DNA of 64,000 nt, from assembly GCA_019321725.1 (NCBI GenBank), contig CM033108.1, forward strand, positions 4,534,001 through 4,598,000, read 5' to 3'. The position numbers and the translations under genes were made by a program. This DNA is from Paulownia fortunei. Its lineage: Eukaryota > Streptophyta > Magnoliopsida > Lamiales > Paulowniaceae. Numbering within the stretch: the first letter of the stretch is position 1; each line of letters opens with the position of its first letter. Under the pieces are notes generated by a model that did not search any database, was not told the origin of the DNA, and was given only the letters and a program-made list of their open reading frames with translations. Of this stretch, positions 1 to 10,379 are shown piece by piece.

Positions 1-154
1 GCCTACAGACTCATGAAACTCTAATAGTCCATGCACCTTATTACACATTATCGAAACCCTCCACCAGCTGTAAATACCTTCATATCCCATCATTTTGAGG
101 TATGCCTTTTATATTGGACATTTACAATTTTATGTCATTTACTTATTATATCTT
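1..154 (+). mobile_element. R1 dispersed repeat, copy A (5' part)
   Basis: This is the left half of the first copy of a repeat found at least seven times before 10.2 kb. Shared landmarks are a block around TCTAATAGTCCATGCAC, the block TTATCGAAACCCTCCACC, and a TATA-like CTGTAAATACC (CTATAAATACC in other copies). The copy is cut at 154 by the solo LTR and resumes after 1,820. The left end of the repeat lies outside the window. The TATA-like motif followed about 90 bp later by a TGACATGAACATCGGAGG block suggests an LTR or TRIM promoter; that class is inferred. Confidence 0.75.
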
Positions 155-1815
155 TGGTGATCCCAAAATAAGTGGTACAAATCGCAAGTGCACGGTGTCA
201 ACAAGTAATAAAAAGCAAGGAGAATACAGTATCCCAAGAGAGTGCGTGTATGATGTACCAAATATAGATTACCTATGCTATATTGACCTAAGAATTATAG
301 TGGTGATTGAATTAAAATGTAACAACTACTAAATTGATAAAATTGACCAAAACCCAAGGAAACTAAATGATTGAATTCAATACTAAGGACAATCAAGGCA
401 TTTGTTAGCTATCCTATGTTGTTATGAACCTAGCTTAATTGTGATTAAAAATTATGTGGGTTGTATGATGGTAGATCTTTCTATTGTAATTGGTGCTCTT
501 TGTCGAGTTGGACCAAATTTACTCCTAGTAGGCCATCAATACTATCTCTAGCTACAAGTCATCCTACTAAGAGTGCATTGAGCTTTGTGAATTTCACTAG
601 CTTTCGATTTTCACACCTATGACTATCGCAAGGGTCGGTTAGTGACATACACTACCCGATCTATTATTACAATCTCACATCTCGGTCTTAATTGCGATAA
701 TTAAAATCAACTTGAAATTGGCCAAGTCTCAAGAAGCATTAAAAACATAGTATATGCTTATCATAATAATAACAACATTCTAATTACAATACACACATCA
801 ACTCATAACTCCATAGAAATGGCTTTCCAAGCCTTAACAAAGGTGGTTTAGTTCATACTGAAGTTTAGCAAGTATCAATAGTTTCCCAACATCATGATTC
901 TTAAAATTTTCTCAACACTAAAAAAAAAATAAAAGAAGAAATTAAAATTGAAGATTACAACCATTAAGTGATGCTTCATTTATTCTTCAAAATCGTCAAT
1001 GCCAAATGAAGTTCCTCATCTTCTTATCTTCAAATTCCAAGCTCCTTGGTAATGGGTGTGTGTGTTCTTGGTGTAGTGTGTGAAGAAATATGTTTTTGAG
1101 TGGAGAGTAAATGTGTGTGAGAATTTAGGTGTATAATGTGTGTGGGTGATGAATTGTGTGTTGAATGATGTGTATGATGTGTTGTGTCTCTCATTTGTCT
1201 GATGTAACTATGTAAATACAGTGTATCTAATAGAGTGTCATATGTTATGTGAGGGTGTGGTGGTGTATAACAAGATATATTCCATGCTATGGATTAGATT
1301 GCTACTTGTCCCTCAAAATCCATAGATATTTTTTTAATTCTGGACCACTAGCATTGCGACGCGATCTTGGGGGTGTCGCGACACTTCAAAATCAACTAGT
1401 TATTGTCCATTTTTTGCCCCATGCATTGCGATGTGAGATTGGGGGTGTCGCGATGCCTGACTAGTTCAGACTACACTGTTCAAACTCTTCTAATCGATTT
1501 TTCACCTCTTTTTAGGCCGAACTGGCTTCTAGTTTCTTCATAAGAATTGTAGTATGTTAGCTTTCTATATCTTCTGGAATCAGCTCAATAGCACATTTGT
1601 AGAAAAAAGTTTTTCTATAAATACAAAGGCTGTCTCATCTAAAAGTTTATGTTGACTCTTTAATCAATTTTCCATCTTTCACTCCATTTCTTCAATTATT
1701 AGTTCTTACACACAATTATCATAAAATAAAGAAAAAATGTATCAATTTTAAGGTAAAAACATGTGTAGTTGTGCTCATGGAGGTATCGGAAATGTCATAA
1801 TTTATGAGCCTATCA
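155..1815 (-). mobile_element. Solo LTR of a Ty3/gypsy-like element
   Basis: The 1,661-bp insertion starts TGGTGATCCC and ends CCTATCA, so it has TG...CA termini. It is flanked by the perfect 5-bp direct repeat ATCTT (150-154 and 1816-1820), and removing it with one ATCTT restores a continuous R1 copy. No coding sequence is inside, so it is a solo LTR. Its reverse complement shares a diverged stretch (about 600-750 here) with the leader of the gypsy fragment near 4,470-4,560, including a block like CTTGGCCAA and GAGATGTG; this gives the minus orientation. It also carries GCGACGCG-type GC islands near 1,350-1,460, resembling those near 3,880 in the other LTR. Confidence 0.85.
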
Positions 1816-2095
1816 ATCTTGCTCTAGTTTTGACATGAACATCGGAGGGTTATCCACGGTACCCTTAACTATTTGTTTAACACGCGAGGACATGATTTTC
1901 AAATATTTGGAGAAGTCCAAAATTTGACCACATCAATAGTAGGAAACTAAAATAACTGCATTTTGTTTGTTTTGGATGTAATAAGATTTTGATAAGAACA
2001 AAGTTCAACTATGGATATTAATCTTGAACAAATCATAAATTGGTCCAAATTGCTAAAGAAAATTAAAATCCCTTCTCAATAAAGAAAAAATATAT
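1816..2095 (+). mobile_element. R1 dispersed repeat, copy A (3' part)
   Basis: This continues copy A after the solo LTR. It contains TTGACATGAACATCGGAGG, ACACGCGAGGACATG, GTCCAAAATTTGACCACATC and GTTTTGGATGTAATAAGATT, all in the same order in copies B and G. It ends near CCCTTCTCAATAAAG. Confidence 0.8.
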
Positions 2096-2103
2096 AAGAA
2101 ACA

Positions 2104-2705
2104 CAGTCCAAGCCCACAGACTCACAAAACTCTAATGGTCCATGTATCATACCTTATCGAAACCCTCAATCAGCTATAAATACCTTCATATCCCATCATT
2201 TTGAGGTACATCTTTTACATTGGATATTTATAATTTTATATTATTTTCTTATTATCTCTTACTCTAGTTTTGACATGAATATTGGAGGGTTATCTAGGGT
2301 GCCTCTAACTATTTGTTTGATACGCGAGAACACAATTTTTGAATATTTGGAGAAGTCCGAAATTTGACCACATCGATAGTAGTAAACTGAAATAACTGCA
2401 TTTTGTTTGTTTTGGATGTAATAAGATTGTGATAAGAACAAATTTCAACAATAGATGTTAATCTTGAACAAATCATAAATTAGTTCAAATTTTAAAAGAA
2501 AATTTGAAAACCCTTCTCGATAAACAAAAAATATTGGTCATTTTTTCATAAATGAAATGATATTTGGATTTTGAAATAAAAATAAAAGTTCAATCACCAC
2601 ATAGTTATACATTCACTAATAAAAAAAATATTACTATCAAAAGAACATAAAATAACTCTAAAAAACAAAATTGAAAACCTGGAAACGATATACTGGTAAT
2701 GTTAT
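2104..2705 (+). mobile_element. R1 dispersed repeat, copy B
   Basis: The copy runs from the GTCCAAGCCCACAGACTC block through CTATAAATACC, TTGACATGAATATTGGAGGG, the GACCACATCGATAG block and CATAAATGAAATGATATTTGG to a terminal GGTAATGTTATACAAC-type block, where copy C starts directly. The first roughly 170 bp seen in copy G are missing. Confidence 0.8.
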
Positions 2706-3237
2706 ACAACTTTAAAATGTTACTCGTGCTCAATAACTTTAAAATTTAATTTATATACTAATTGTATTAGAATGTAATTTAGGACTAGCTATATACGAAA
2801 ATTATGGAAATACAATTATAGTTGACGGACCATAATCCAACATTGACCCAAATATTAAGTCCAAAAGACCTAAGAAAGATGGTCCAAGCTTACAGACTCA
2901 TAAATCTCTAATGGTCCATGCACCATACTACACCTTATCGAAACCCTCCATTAGCTATAAATACCTTCATATCTCATCATTTTGATGTACGTCATTTACA
3001 TTAGACATTTATAATTTTATTTTCTTTGCTTATTATCTCTTGCTCTAACTTTGACATAAATATCGGAGGGTTATCCAGTGTATCCCTAACTGCATAAATG
3101 AAATGATATTTGGATTTTGAAATCAAAAACAAAAGTTCAATCGCCACACAGTTATCCATCCGCTATTCAAAAAAAGTATTACTATCAAAAGTGCAGAAAA
3201 TAACCCTAAAAAAATAAAACCAAAAACGAATATATAC
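2706..3237 (+). mobile_element. R1 dispersed repeat, copy C (internally deleted)
   Basis: The copy starts at the junction motif ACTTTAAAATGTTA and carries the 5' part missing in B (GGACTAGCTATATACG, CCATAATCCAACATTG), then GGTCCAAGCTTACAGAC and TATAAATACC. After TATCCCTAACTG it jumps straight to CATAAATGAAATGATATTTGG, so about 300 bp of the middle is deleted. It lies in tandem with B and the fragment D. Confidence 0.8.
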
Positions 3238-3335
3238 TGGTAATGTTATACAACTTTAAAATGTTATTGGTATCAACAACTTTTAAAATTTAAGTTATAC
3301 AGTAATTTTATTCGAATGTAAATTAGGATGCACAT
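3238..3335 (+). mobile_element. R1 dispersed repeat, copy D (fragment)
   Basis: This short 5' fragment repeats the B/C junction (GGTAATGTTATACAAC, TTTAAAATGTTATTGG, GAATGTAAATTAGGA) and then stops. Similarity is lost before the AT-rich sequence leading into the gypsy LTR. Confidence 0.6.
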
Positions 3336-3485
3336 CAAAATCTTGTATATAATTGATTTTCTAGTAATGTACATAAATTTTCTTGTAACAACTCTTACAT
3401 TCATTTCTATTAAAAAATAATTAAGTAGCATGAGAAACAAAAGAAAAGTGAAAACTATGGAGAACATCTATAAACATCCATAGCA

Positions 3486-5059
3486 TGATTGTCATAAATT
3501 TTAAAAAATATAGGTGGAATATGCAATAAACATCACAATACCAAACCATTGTAAATGTAAAAAATACAAATAAAAGAAATTAGGCAGAGATTTTTTTTCC
3601 CCAATAATTTTGAGGAAAATAGAAAAAAAGGGATCTCACTTGAATTCAAGAACTTCCGAGCCTTGACTGACTGCTTTGTGAAATGGTGAGGCGAGGAAAA
3701 TAAAAGAAAAGGATGATACTAAACAAGCCTTGGGGTGTTGTGACTATGACCGGGCGGCTCGGGCAATTTTTTAAATTTATGATCACCCTTAGCTCTAGTT
3801 GTCTCGCACAGTAGCACCAGAAGTTTGCGTCCTGGAGCCAACCAACGAAGGATTCTCGTACAACAACCCTTGGAACCTCGCGTCGCGACGCTAGTTACCA
3901 AAATCATCCAGAAGCATTCAGTGAGTTTGGGGTTGCAGTGCGAGAAATTGGCTCCACGATGCCGCACATATAATAGAATTGATTCCTTTTGTTTGAAGAT
4001 TTGACAAGTGGGGTGAAATAAAATTTTTTGGCATTTTTTGGTTATACACACAACACTCCCTGTGAGATATGTAATTCATATGCAATACACACTGTGTTAT
4101 ATCATGGATAAATCCATATCACACACACTTTATATTTTTTCACATGCAATTCTCTCAATTTCTACACACAAGTCTACACAACCATAAAGAGGCTGAGATT
4201 TGGATAAGAAGATGAGAATTTCACCTTGAGCTTGGAATATTGATTGAAGATTTGAAAAATTCAATCTTGAGTTTTCTTTTCTCATTTTTTTTCAAATTTT
4301 GTTTTGTCTAGTATAATTGTGGAAGACCTATGATGGATGTATCCAAATTATGTTTGATCTTTTGCACTATGAACTAAATTTCCTTAGTCAAAACTTGAAA
4401 AGCCAATTATGAGTTGATAACTTATTTATAATTAGATGTTGTTTTAAATTGTGTTGATGTATTATGATCTTAATGCCTATTGAAGTTTGGCCAACTTTGC
4501 ATTGATTTTTGCTGTTGTGATTGAGACCAAGATGTGGTGTTGCAGCAAGTGCTTATGTAATGCATGCTATAGACTAATTAATATAGAGATATAGGAATTT
4601 GTACACGTTATAGTCATAGACATAATTTGTTTACATTGAATATTAGTGGAGTTCATAGTTCTTAATGCATTATAAATTTATTAAACCCATAATAGAGATG
4701 TTGTTGGTTGCCTCTTAACAATAGATTTGGTATGTCTCAAGAGAGAATACCGAGTACGTCCAAAAATCCCATTATCGTACGATTAAACATTCATCCCATC
4801 ATAGTTTGTGAAACTTGTAATGAAATAGGTTGGTGATCCATAGTTTTGATCCCCTTCTCCTAGATTTTAGTTTCATATATTTTTTTTGGCTTTTAACTTT
4901 GCTTTGTTAATTGATTTAACTTAGTTTTTATATTTTTCATCCAATTTTAGTAGGTTAAATATAGCTAGAGTGTATGTATTCGATATTTGTGTACACACTT
5001 TTTAGAGACACGACAATCCCTCACTTATTAATCAGTCATTGCATTTCGCACACACATCA
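3486..5059 (+). mobile_element. Probable 5' LTR of a Ty3/gypsy (Athila/Tat-like) element
   Basis: The right end is set by CACATCA just before a primer-binding-site-like sequence. The left end is a guess at a TGATTGTCATAAAT block resembling the terminus of the solo LTR in reverse. The stretch at 4,470-4,560 matches, with divergence, the reverse complement of about 650-760. The resulting length (about 1.57 kb) is close to the 1,661-bp solo LTR. The two LTRs look related but clearly diverged. Confidence 0.45.
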
Positions 5060-5065
5060 AGTTTT

Positions 5066-5083
5066 TAGCACTATTGCCGAGAG
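5066..5083 (+). promoter_or_regulatory. Degenerate tRNA-Asp primer binding site
   Basis: TAGCACTATTGCCGAGAG lies just after the LTR end. The tRNA-Asp primer site used by plant Athila/Tat gypsy elements reads TGGCGCCGTTGCCGGGG. About 11 of 17 positions agree, with the TTGCCG core intact. Position between LTR and gag supports the call. Confidence 0.55.
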
Positions 5084-5225
5084 GGCATTTTTTTTAATAT
5101 CGAAGCTTGATTCATCTAGTTGTTAGTTAACCCTTTATTTATTTTATTTTGTTATTTTTTCTAGTTTCTTGTTTTGTCTTGTAGGGGGTATGTTGGTGCA
5201 TGACTGATCAACTTATCGGGAACTC

Positions 5226-5735
5226 ATGCCATACGATCCGAAAATTGAAAGAACCTTCCACCACTTATTGAAGAGAACAAAAGCAAGAATGATGAACAAG
5301 GAGCAAGATGCTCACAATCAGTCGTTGTTGGATTATGCCAAGTCATCCGTTAATAGAATCATATCTAGCATATGGAGGCCAGCTATTCAAGCCAACATGT
5401 TGAGATCAAGCCCACAACTATTAAAATAGTTCAAACGTTGGTTCAATATGGCGGTCTACCAAACAATGATCCCAATGCTCATATCGCAAACTTCTTTGAG
5501 ATTTGTGATACATTCAAACGTAATGGCGTAATGAATGATGCGATTCAGTTGAGGTTCTTTCCTTTCTCTTTGAGGGATAAAACTAAGTGTTGGTTAAATT
5601 CATTACCCCCAGCTCTTTGACTATATAGAATGCAATGGCCCATAACTTCCTAACTAAGTATTTTTCTCCCTCTAAAACTGCTAAAATGCATAATGATATA
5701 TCTACTTTCTTGCAATTTGTCATGGTTGTGATATC
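5226..5735 (+). pseudogene. Ty3/gypsy gag fragment, frameshifted and truncated
   Basis: Two overlapping frames encode a retrotransposon Gag. The first (from 5,226) begins MPYDPKIERTF, like the N-terminus of Athila-type Gag. The second (about 5,372-5,620) has GGLPNNDPNAHIANF, EICDTFKRNGV and FPFSLRDKTKCWLNSLP, the conserved core of Retrotrans_gag. A third frame continues the homology after the stop near 5,620 (AMAHNFLTKYFSPSKTAKM). The protein is therefore broken by at least two frameshifts or stops. Coding similarity ends near 5,735, just before an inverted R1 copy; no protease, reverse transcriptase or integrase follows. It is a dead fragment. Confidence 0.85.
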
Positions 5736-5758
5736 TCATTGTTTCATTTGTGTTTTTT

Positions 5759-6490
5759 GGCCCTTTTGATAGTATTACTTTTTTAAATAGTAGATGGATA
5801 ACTGTATGGTGATTATACTTTTGTTTTTGATTTCAAAATCCAAATATCATTTCATTTATGCCAAAATGACCAACAAAATTTTCTTTACCGAGAAGGGTTT
5901 TCAATTTTTCTTTTACAATTTAAATTCATTTATTATTTGTGCAAGAAAGATTAACATCCATTGTTGAAATTTGTTCTTATCAAAATCTTATTACATCCAA
6001 ACAAACAAAATGCAATTATTTCAGTCTACTATTATTGATGTGGTCAAATTTTGGATCTCTCGAAGATTATAGTTGTCTGGTGGAGGTTTACGATCTGGTG
6101 TAGAAAGCTGTAAATGTTTGTTTGGAAAAATTTGAGGAAAAAATAATAAGCAAATGGTAGAAAGCTGTAAATGTTCAATATAAAAATAGTACCTCGAAAT
6201 AATGGAATATGAGAGGGTATTTATAGTTGTCTGGTGGAGTTTTATGATTTGGTGTAGCGTGATGAATGGACCATTAAAGTTTCGTGAACTCGTGGGCCTG
6301 AACCATCTTTCTTAGGCATCTCGGTCTTAGTCTTTTAGCTAATGTCTATTATGGTCCATCAACTACAATTGTATTTCCATAATTTTCATATATAGCTACC
6401 CTAATTTACAGTCTAATAAAATTATTGTGTAACTTAAATTTTAAAGTTGTTGAATACCAATAATATTTTAAAGTTGTATAACATTAACCA
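5759..6490 (-). mobile_element. R1 dispersed repeat, copy E (inverted)
   Basis: This is the reverse complement of the R1 landmarks in order: CCCTTTTGATAGTATTAC, ATCCAAATATCATTTCATTTATG, GAGAAGGGTTTTCAA, TTGATGTGGTCAAATTT, GGTATTTATAG (TATAAATACC reversed), GGTCCATCAACTACAATTG and AAGTTGTATAACATTA. The middle carries a private segment (about 6,060-6,190) with two AGAAAGCTGTAAATGTT units, so it was rearranged after insertion. Confidence 0.75.
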
Positions 6491-6514
6491 TATATCTTAT
6501 CTAGGAAAAAGTCG

Positions 6515-6958
6515 TCGCTTTTGGTTTTATTTTTTTTAGAGTTATTTTCTTCCCTTTTGATAGTAATATTTTTTTTGAATAGTGGATGGATAACTGTGTG
6601 GTGATTAAACTTTTGTTTTTGATTTTAAAATCCAAATATCATTTCATTTATGCGAAAATGACTAATACTTTTTTCTTTAATGAGAAGGGTTTTCAAATTT
6701 TCTTTTACAATTTGAATTAATTTATGATTTGTTCAAGATTAACCTCCATTTATTAAATTTGTTCTTATCAAAATCTTATTACATCCAAAACAAATAAAAT
6801 ATAGTTATTTCAATTTACTATTATTGATGCGGTCAAATTTCGGGCATCTCCAAATATTCAAAAATCATGTCCCGCGCATCGAACTTAATCTTTGGGCCAA
6901 TGTTGGATTATGATCCATCAACTATAATTGTATTTCCATAATTTTCATATATAGAAGT
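6515..6958 (-). mobile_element. R1 dispersed repeat, copy F (inverted, partial)
   Basis: A second inverted copy follows copy E directly. It has CCCTTTTGATAGTAATA, CCAAATATCATTTCATTTATG, GAGAAGGGTTTTCAAATTT and GATGCGGTCAAATTTCGGG, then jumps to GGATTATGATCCATCAACTA. The TATA-containing middle part is deleted, unlike in E. Confidence 0.75.
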
Positions 6959-7089
6959 CTCTATATTGTGATGAAAGATTTAGTCATTTTTCCTGTTATG
7001 AAGAGAACGATCTATGACTGCATATTAAGTAGGCTAAGTAAAAGAGTGAAATGATTACATACTGATGCTACATACAATGTAGTATAAGT

Positions 7090-7265
7090 AATTTGAATGT
7101 GTTGCATTCCGTTTTGAAATAAAAATTGAACCCAAAGTGCATTATGTTTTGATTCAAAACAGAATGCACTTTGCATTCAAAACATAATGCATTTTGCATT
7201 TTGCTTTCAATAAAAACAAAATGCAATTTTGCATTCAGTATTGCATTATATTTTGCATTCTTGTT
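7090..7265. repeat. Cluster of TTTGCATT / AATGCAAA motifs
   Basis: Within about 175 bp the words TGCATT, TTTTGCATT, AATGCA and AAAATGCAA occur more than ten times in both orientations, giving overlapping imperfect palindromes. The minus strand stays open for 86 codons, but composition (Asn, Lys, Phe and repeated NA-K-H words) follows the repeat rather than a protein family, so no gene is called. Confidence 0.6.
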
Positions 7266-8486
7266 TTGCTTTGAAAATTTATTATGTTTCAGAAAAAGAC
7301 TCATTTTTGTTTGAGTTGTGCATGCCACTTCTGATCTTGTTTAATTTCTCAATACTTTGTTTTTACTGATAAATCTACTGGTACTTGCTAGCCTATTTTG
7401 CAGAAGTCCAATGGCTTCTCTGTCTGCATGGTGCTTGTAAGGGGGAAAATGTTACAAGTTGTTTAACTTTGTATATGTTTCTCTTTGCAAACTAAATTTG
7501 CTAGGCAATCTCTATAGAGAGTTTGCATTAATTTTGTAGGTGATATATGTTGTGAAGTGGACTTGTTTTAGCCATTTGTTGAACTATGGAAGAAGTTAGT
7601 GTCAACATTTTTAGTTAATATCATGGTTAAATTTGCATATTTGCAATGGATGTCATCAGTATTCTTTGGAGTCTTTTATGAATGGAACTTAATCTTTTAG
7701 CTGGATAGTTTTGGGTGCCAGATTGTGTTTTTATGATATCAAATTCCTGACATTTATTTTTGCTTCAGTTGCTTTAGTTACTAGACATAAATAATGCTAG
7801 ATGTCGTTTGTTGTATGCCTTTCAAACTATTAGCTACTTGGAGAAATTCTCTCAAATTTTGTGGTTAAAATGAGTCTATATCCATGGTTTTAGTATTTGT
7901 TTTTTAAAATGAGACAACTACTACTTTTTTGTAATATATGTATGTGTTGGTTATAATATATTTGCATTTTTTTATTTTTTGGACTTCTTTTTTGTGTTGT
8001 TGTTCTAAAAGGCGCAATTTTTACAAGTTTTATAAATATTTCATTTAAAAAATATTTTAACTGATTTTGGATTTTTATTGAAAATTTCCAAAACTTTGGT
8101 GATAAATTAGTGATTTAGGATTTTTGGGGTGTTATGTTACTCTATTGTAATTTATAAATAATTAGAAATGGGTAAATATAATGTGTGACAAATGATAAGG
8201 AGGTGTATGTAATGTATGACAAATTATGAAGGGGTTCATGTAATGGTAGCATACAACTATTCTCCTAGCAATATATTACACATCTAGCATATTTATTAAG
8301 TTATTGAGTTATTTTTTTCTTTTTTGGCAGAATAAATGAAGTAGATGCAAATACCTTTTTTGTTGAAATATTGAGAGTAGTTAACTGAAGAAGGCCAAAA
8401 TTTTGGGTATTCAAGGTGAACCTCCTGCCACCCAACAAGATTGACCTCTATTTCAATGAACACTGATTCAGTTTTTTTTTTTTGTT

Positions 8487-8509
8487 GGGGGGGGTGGGGA
8501 GGTGGGGGG
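8487..8509 (+). repeat. G-tract with quadruplex potential
   Basis: A run of 8 G, T, 4 G, AGGT, 6 G follows a T-tract of about 13. It meets a simple quadruplex pattern because the 8-G run can supply two tracts. No gene is nearby. Confidence 0.6.
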
Positions 8510-9324
8510 TACATGAATATCTGATATGAACAGACATGCATTCTTTGGTGCTCATGTATTTTTGAGGGATATGAGCATGTTTGTATAGGGCATTTCACAG
8601 TTAGTATAGATTGTGATTGGATTAGAAAGTGTTTAAGTGATAACTCTATTATGATGATTAGTGGAAATTTTTGTGTTTGAACTAGAAACTGGTTGGTATT
8701 TTTGTGATTGAACTACAAAAGCAGATATTTTTGTAAGTTGGTGACATTTTGAAAGGGTAAATCTAATTTTCACAAAATACTTGTGTTGGTTGTTATATTT
8801 AATGGGTAGTTTTGTAAGTATTTGGTATTTTGATGGGGATAATTGTAATGTTTAAAGTAATATTGTCATTGTTGTGGTATATTTTGAATATCTCAACAGC
8901 AACATAGCCACATTTGTAATGAAAAAGAATGAAAATATGCCAAAGGAATATTTAAATAACAAAATAAGTTTATTCTAACAAAAATATAAAAAAATCATGA
9001 AAAATATGTTAAAAGAATAAAAAATTTGCACAATGATATGCAATGAATATAAAATTTATAACAATTACAGTGGGTGCAAAATTGAATACATTACAAATTG
9101 CCTAAATGACATTTTTGCCCAAAACATTTCATCAATAGTATTATGGGGCAAAATTAGATTTTCATATTTTTTTTTTGCAAACTTAAACATTTTCTATAAC
9201 AACAATTAAAGATTTGTGCAATTTGTAAGACGGAGATAAACATCAATTTTTTTAAAATTTTAATGATGTGATACTTTTAATTTAGCTTTTACACCCACCT
9301 TATATCTTTCGTTTTTTGTGACGT

Positions 9325-10225
9325 AGGATGATCCTTTACGTATTTAATAATTTTAAAATTTAAGTTGTATAATAATTTTATTAGAATGTAAATTAGGACT
9401 AGCCATATATGAAAATTTATGAAAATACAACTATAGTTGATGTGTCATAATCCAACATTAGCTCAAAGATTAAATTCAAGAGGCTTAAAAAAGATGGTCC
9501 AAGCCCATAGATTTACGAAACTATAATGGTTCATAAACCATACTACACCTTATCGAAATCCTCTACCAACTATAAATACCTCCATATCCTGGGCATGTCT
9601 TATACATTGAATATTTATAATTTTTTTGTCCTTAACTTATTATCTTTTGTTGTAGTTTTGACATGAACATAGGAAGGTTCTCTCAGGTACCCTTAACTAT
9701 TTATTCGACACACGAGGACACAATTTTTGAAGATTTGAAAAAGTCCTTCATTTTCGAAGATTTGGAGAAGTCCAAAATTTGACCACATCAACAGTTATCC
9801 AAGCACCCTTAATTGTTTGTTCAGCACATGAAGACATGATTTTTGCAGATACGAAGAAATCTGAAATTTGGCCGCATCAATAGTAATAAATTGAAATATC
9901 TGTATTTTGTTTGTTTGGATGTAATAAAATTTTAATAAGAATAAATTTCAATAATGCATGTTAATCTTAAACAAATCATAAATTTAAATTGTAAAAAAAA
10001 TTGAAAACCCTTCTCAATAAAAAAAAAAAAATATTGATCATTTTCGCATAAATAAAATGATGTTTGAATTTTAAAATCAAAAGCAAAATTCAATCACCAG
10101 TTATCCATCCACTGTTAAAAAAAACATATTACTATCAAAAGGCAGAAAATAATCCTAAAAAAAACAAAACCAAAAACAACGACTTTTCCTTGAGAAGTTA
10201 CAGTTAATTACTGGTAATGTTAATA
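9325..10225 (+). mobile_element. R1 dispersed repeat, copy G (longest), abutting a gene
   Basis: This is the most complete copy. In order it has a block like TTAAAATTTAAGTTGTAT, GGACTAGCCATATATGA, ATGGTCCAAGCCCATAG, CTATAAATACC, TTGACATGAACATAGGAAGG, two tandem diverged GACCACATCAACAG / GGCCGCATCAATAG units, TTGGATGTAATAAAATT, CCCTTCTCAATAA, CCAGTTATCCATCCACTG, GGCAGAAAATAATCC and ACTGGTAATGTTA. The right end falls about 150 bp before the ATG of the zinc-finger gene, in its promoter. The TATA-like site points towards the gene. Confidence 0.8.
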
Positions 10226-10291
10226 TTATATTCTCTCTCACAGTCTCACATTTATTTTCTAATTTCCCACAATCATTTCTTCTCCTCTGCG

Positions 10292-10300
10292 AAACCCTAA
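10292..10300 (+). promoter_or_regulatory. Telo-box in the zinc-finger gene 5' leader
   Basis: AAACCCTAA, with a second AAACCCTA-like word 12 bp downstream, lies 80 bp before the ATG. Telo-boxes are known near the transcription start of many plant genes for nuclear and translation proteins. Context fits; function here is inferred. Confidence 0.6.
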
Positions 10301-10379
10301 CCCACAAACCCTACGGAGACTGTTAATGTGTGTTGATTTCTAGTTTCAAGTGTTCGAATTCTACAATAATTCGGTATAG

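Larger units (their letters stand above)
6960..9320. other. AT-rich intergenic stretch without a recognised gene
   Basis: No conserved protein could be read in any frame. An exon-like piece near 7,401-7,438 (acceptor-like TTTTGCAG, then an open stretch ending GTAAGG) could be a captured or decayed gene fragment, but it matches nothing I know. The stretch holds the TTTGCATT cluster and a G-tract, listed separately. Phrases such as AATGTATGACAAATTATG recur near 8,180-8,240 in tandem, with period about 42. Confidence 0.5.

Noticed and set aside
102..332. 76-codon open stretch at the start of the window
   Set aside because: It runs across the border between R1 copy A and the solo LTR and has no protein motif.
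3719..4051. 110-codon open stretch on the minus strand
   Set aside because: It lies inside the gypsy LTR; cysteine-rich look comes from GCGACGC-type LTR sequence, not from a protein family.
8296..8598. 100-codon minus-strand stretch with a poly-Pro segment
   Set aside because: The Pro and Lys runs are only the translation of the G-tract and T-tract.
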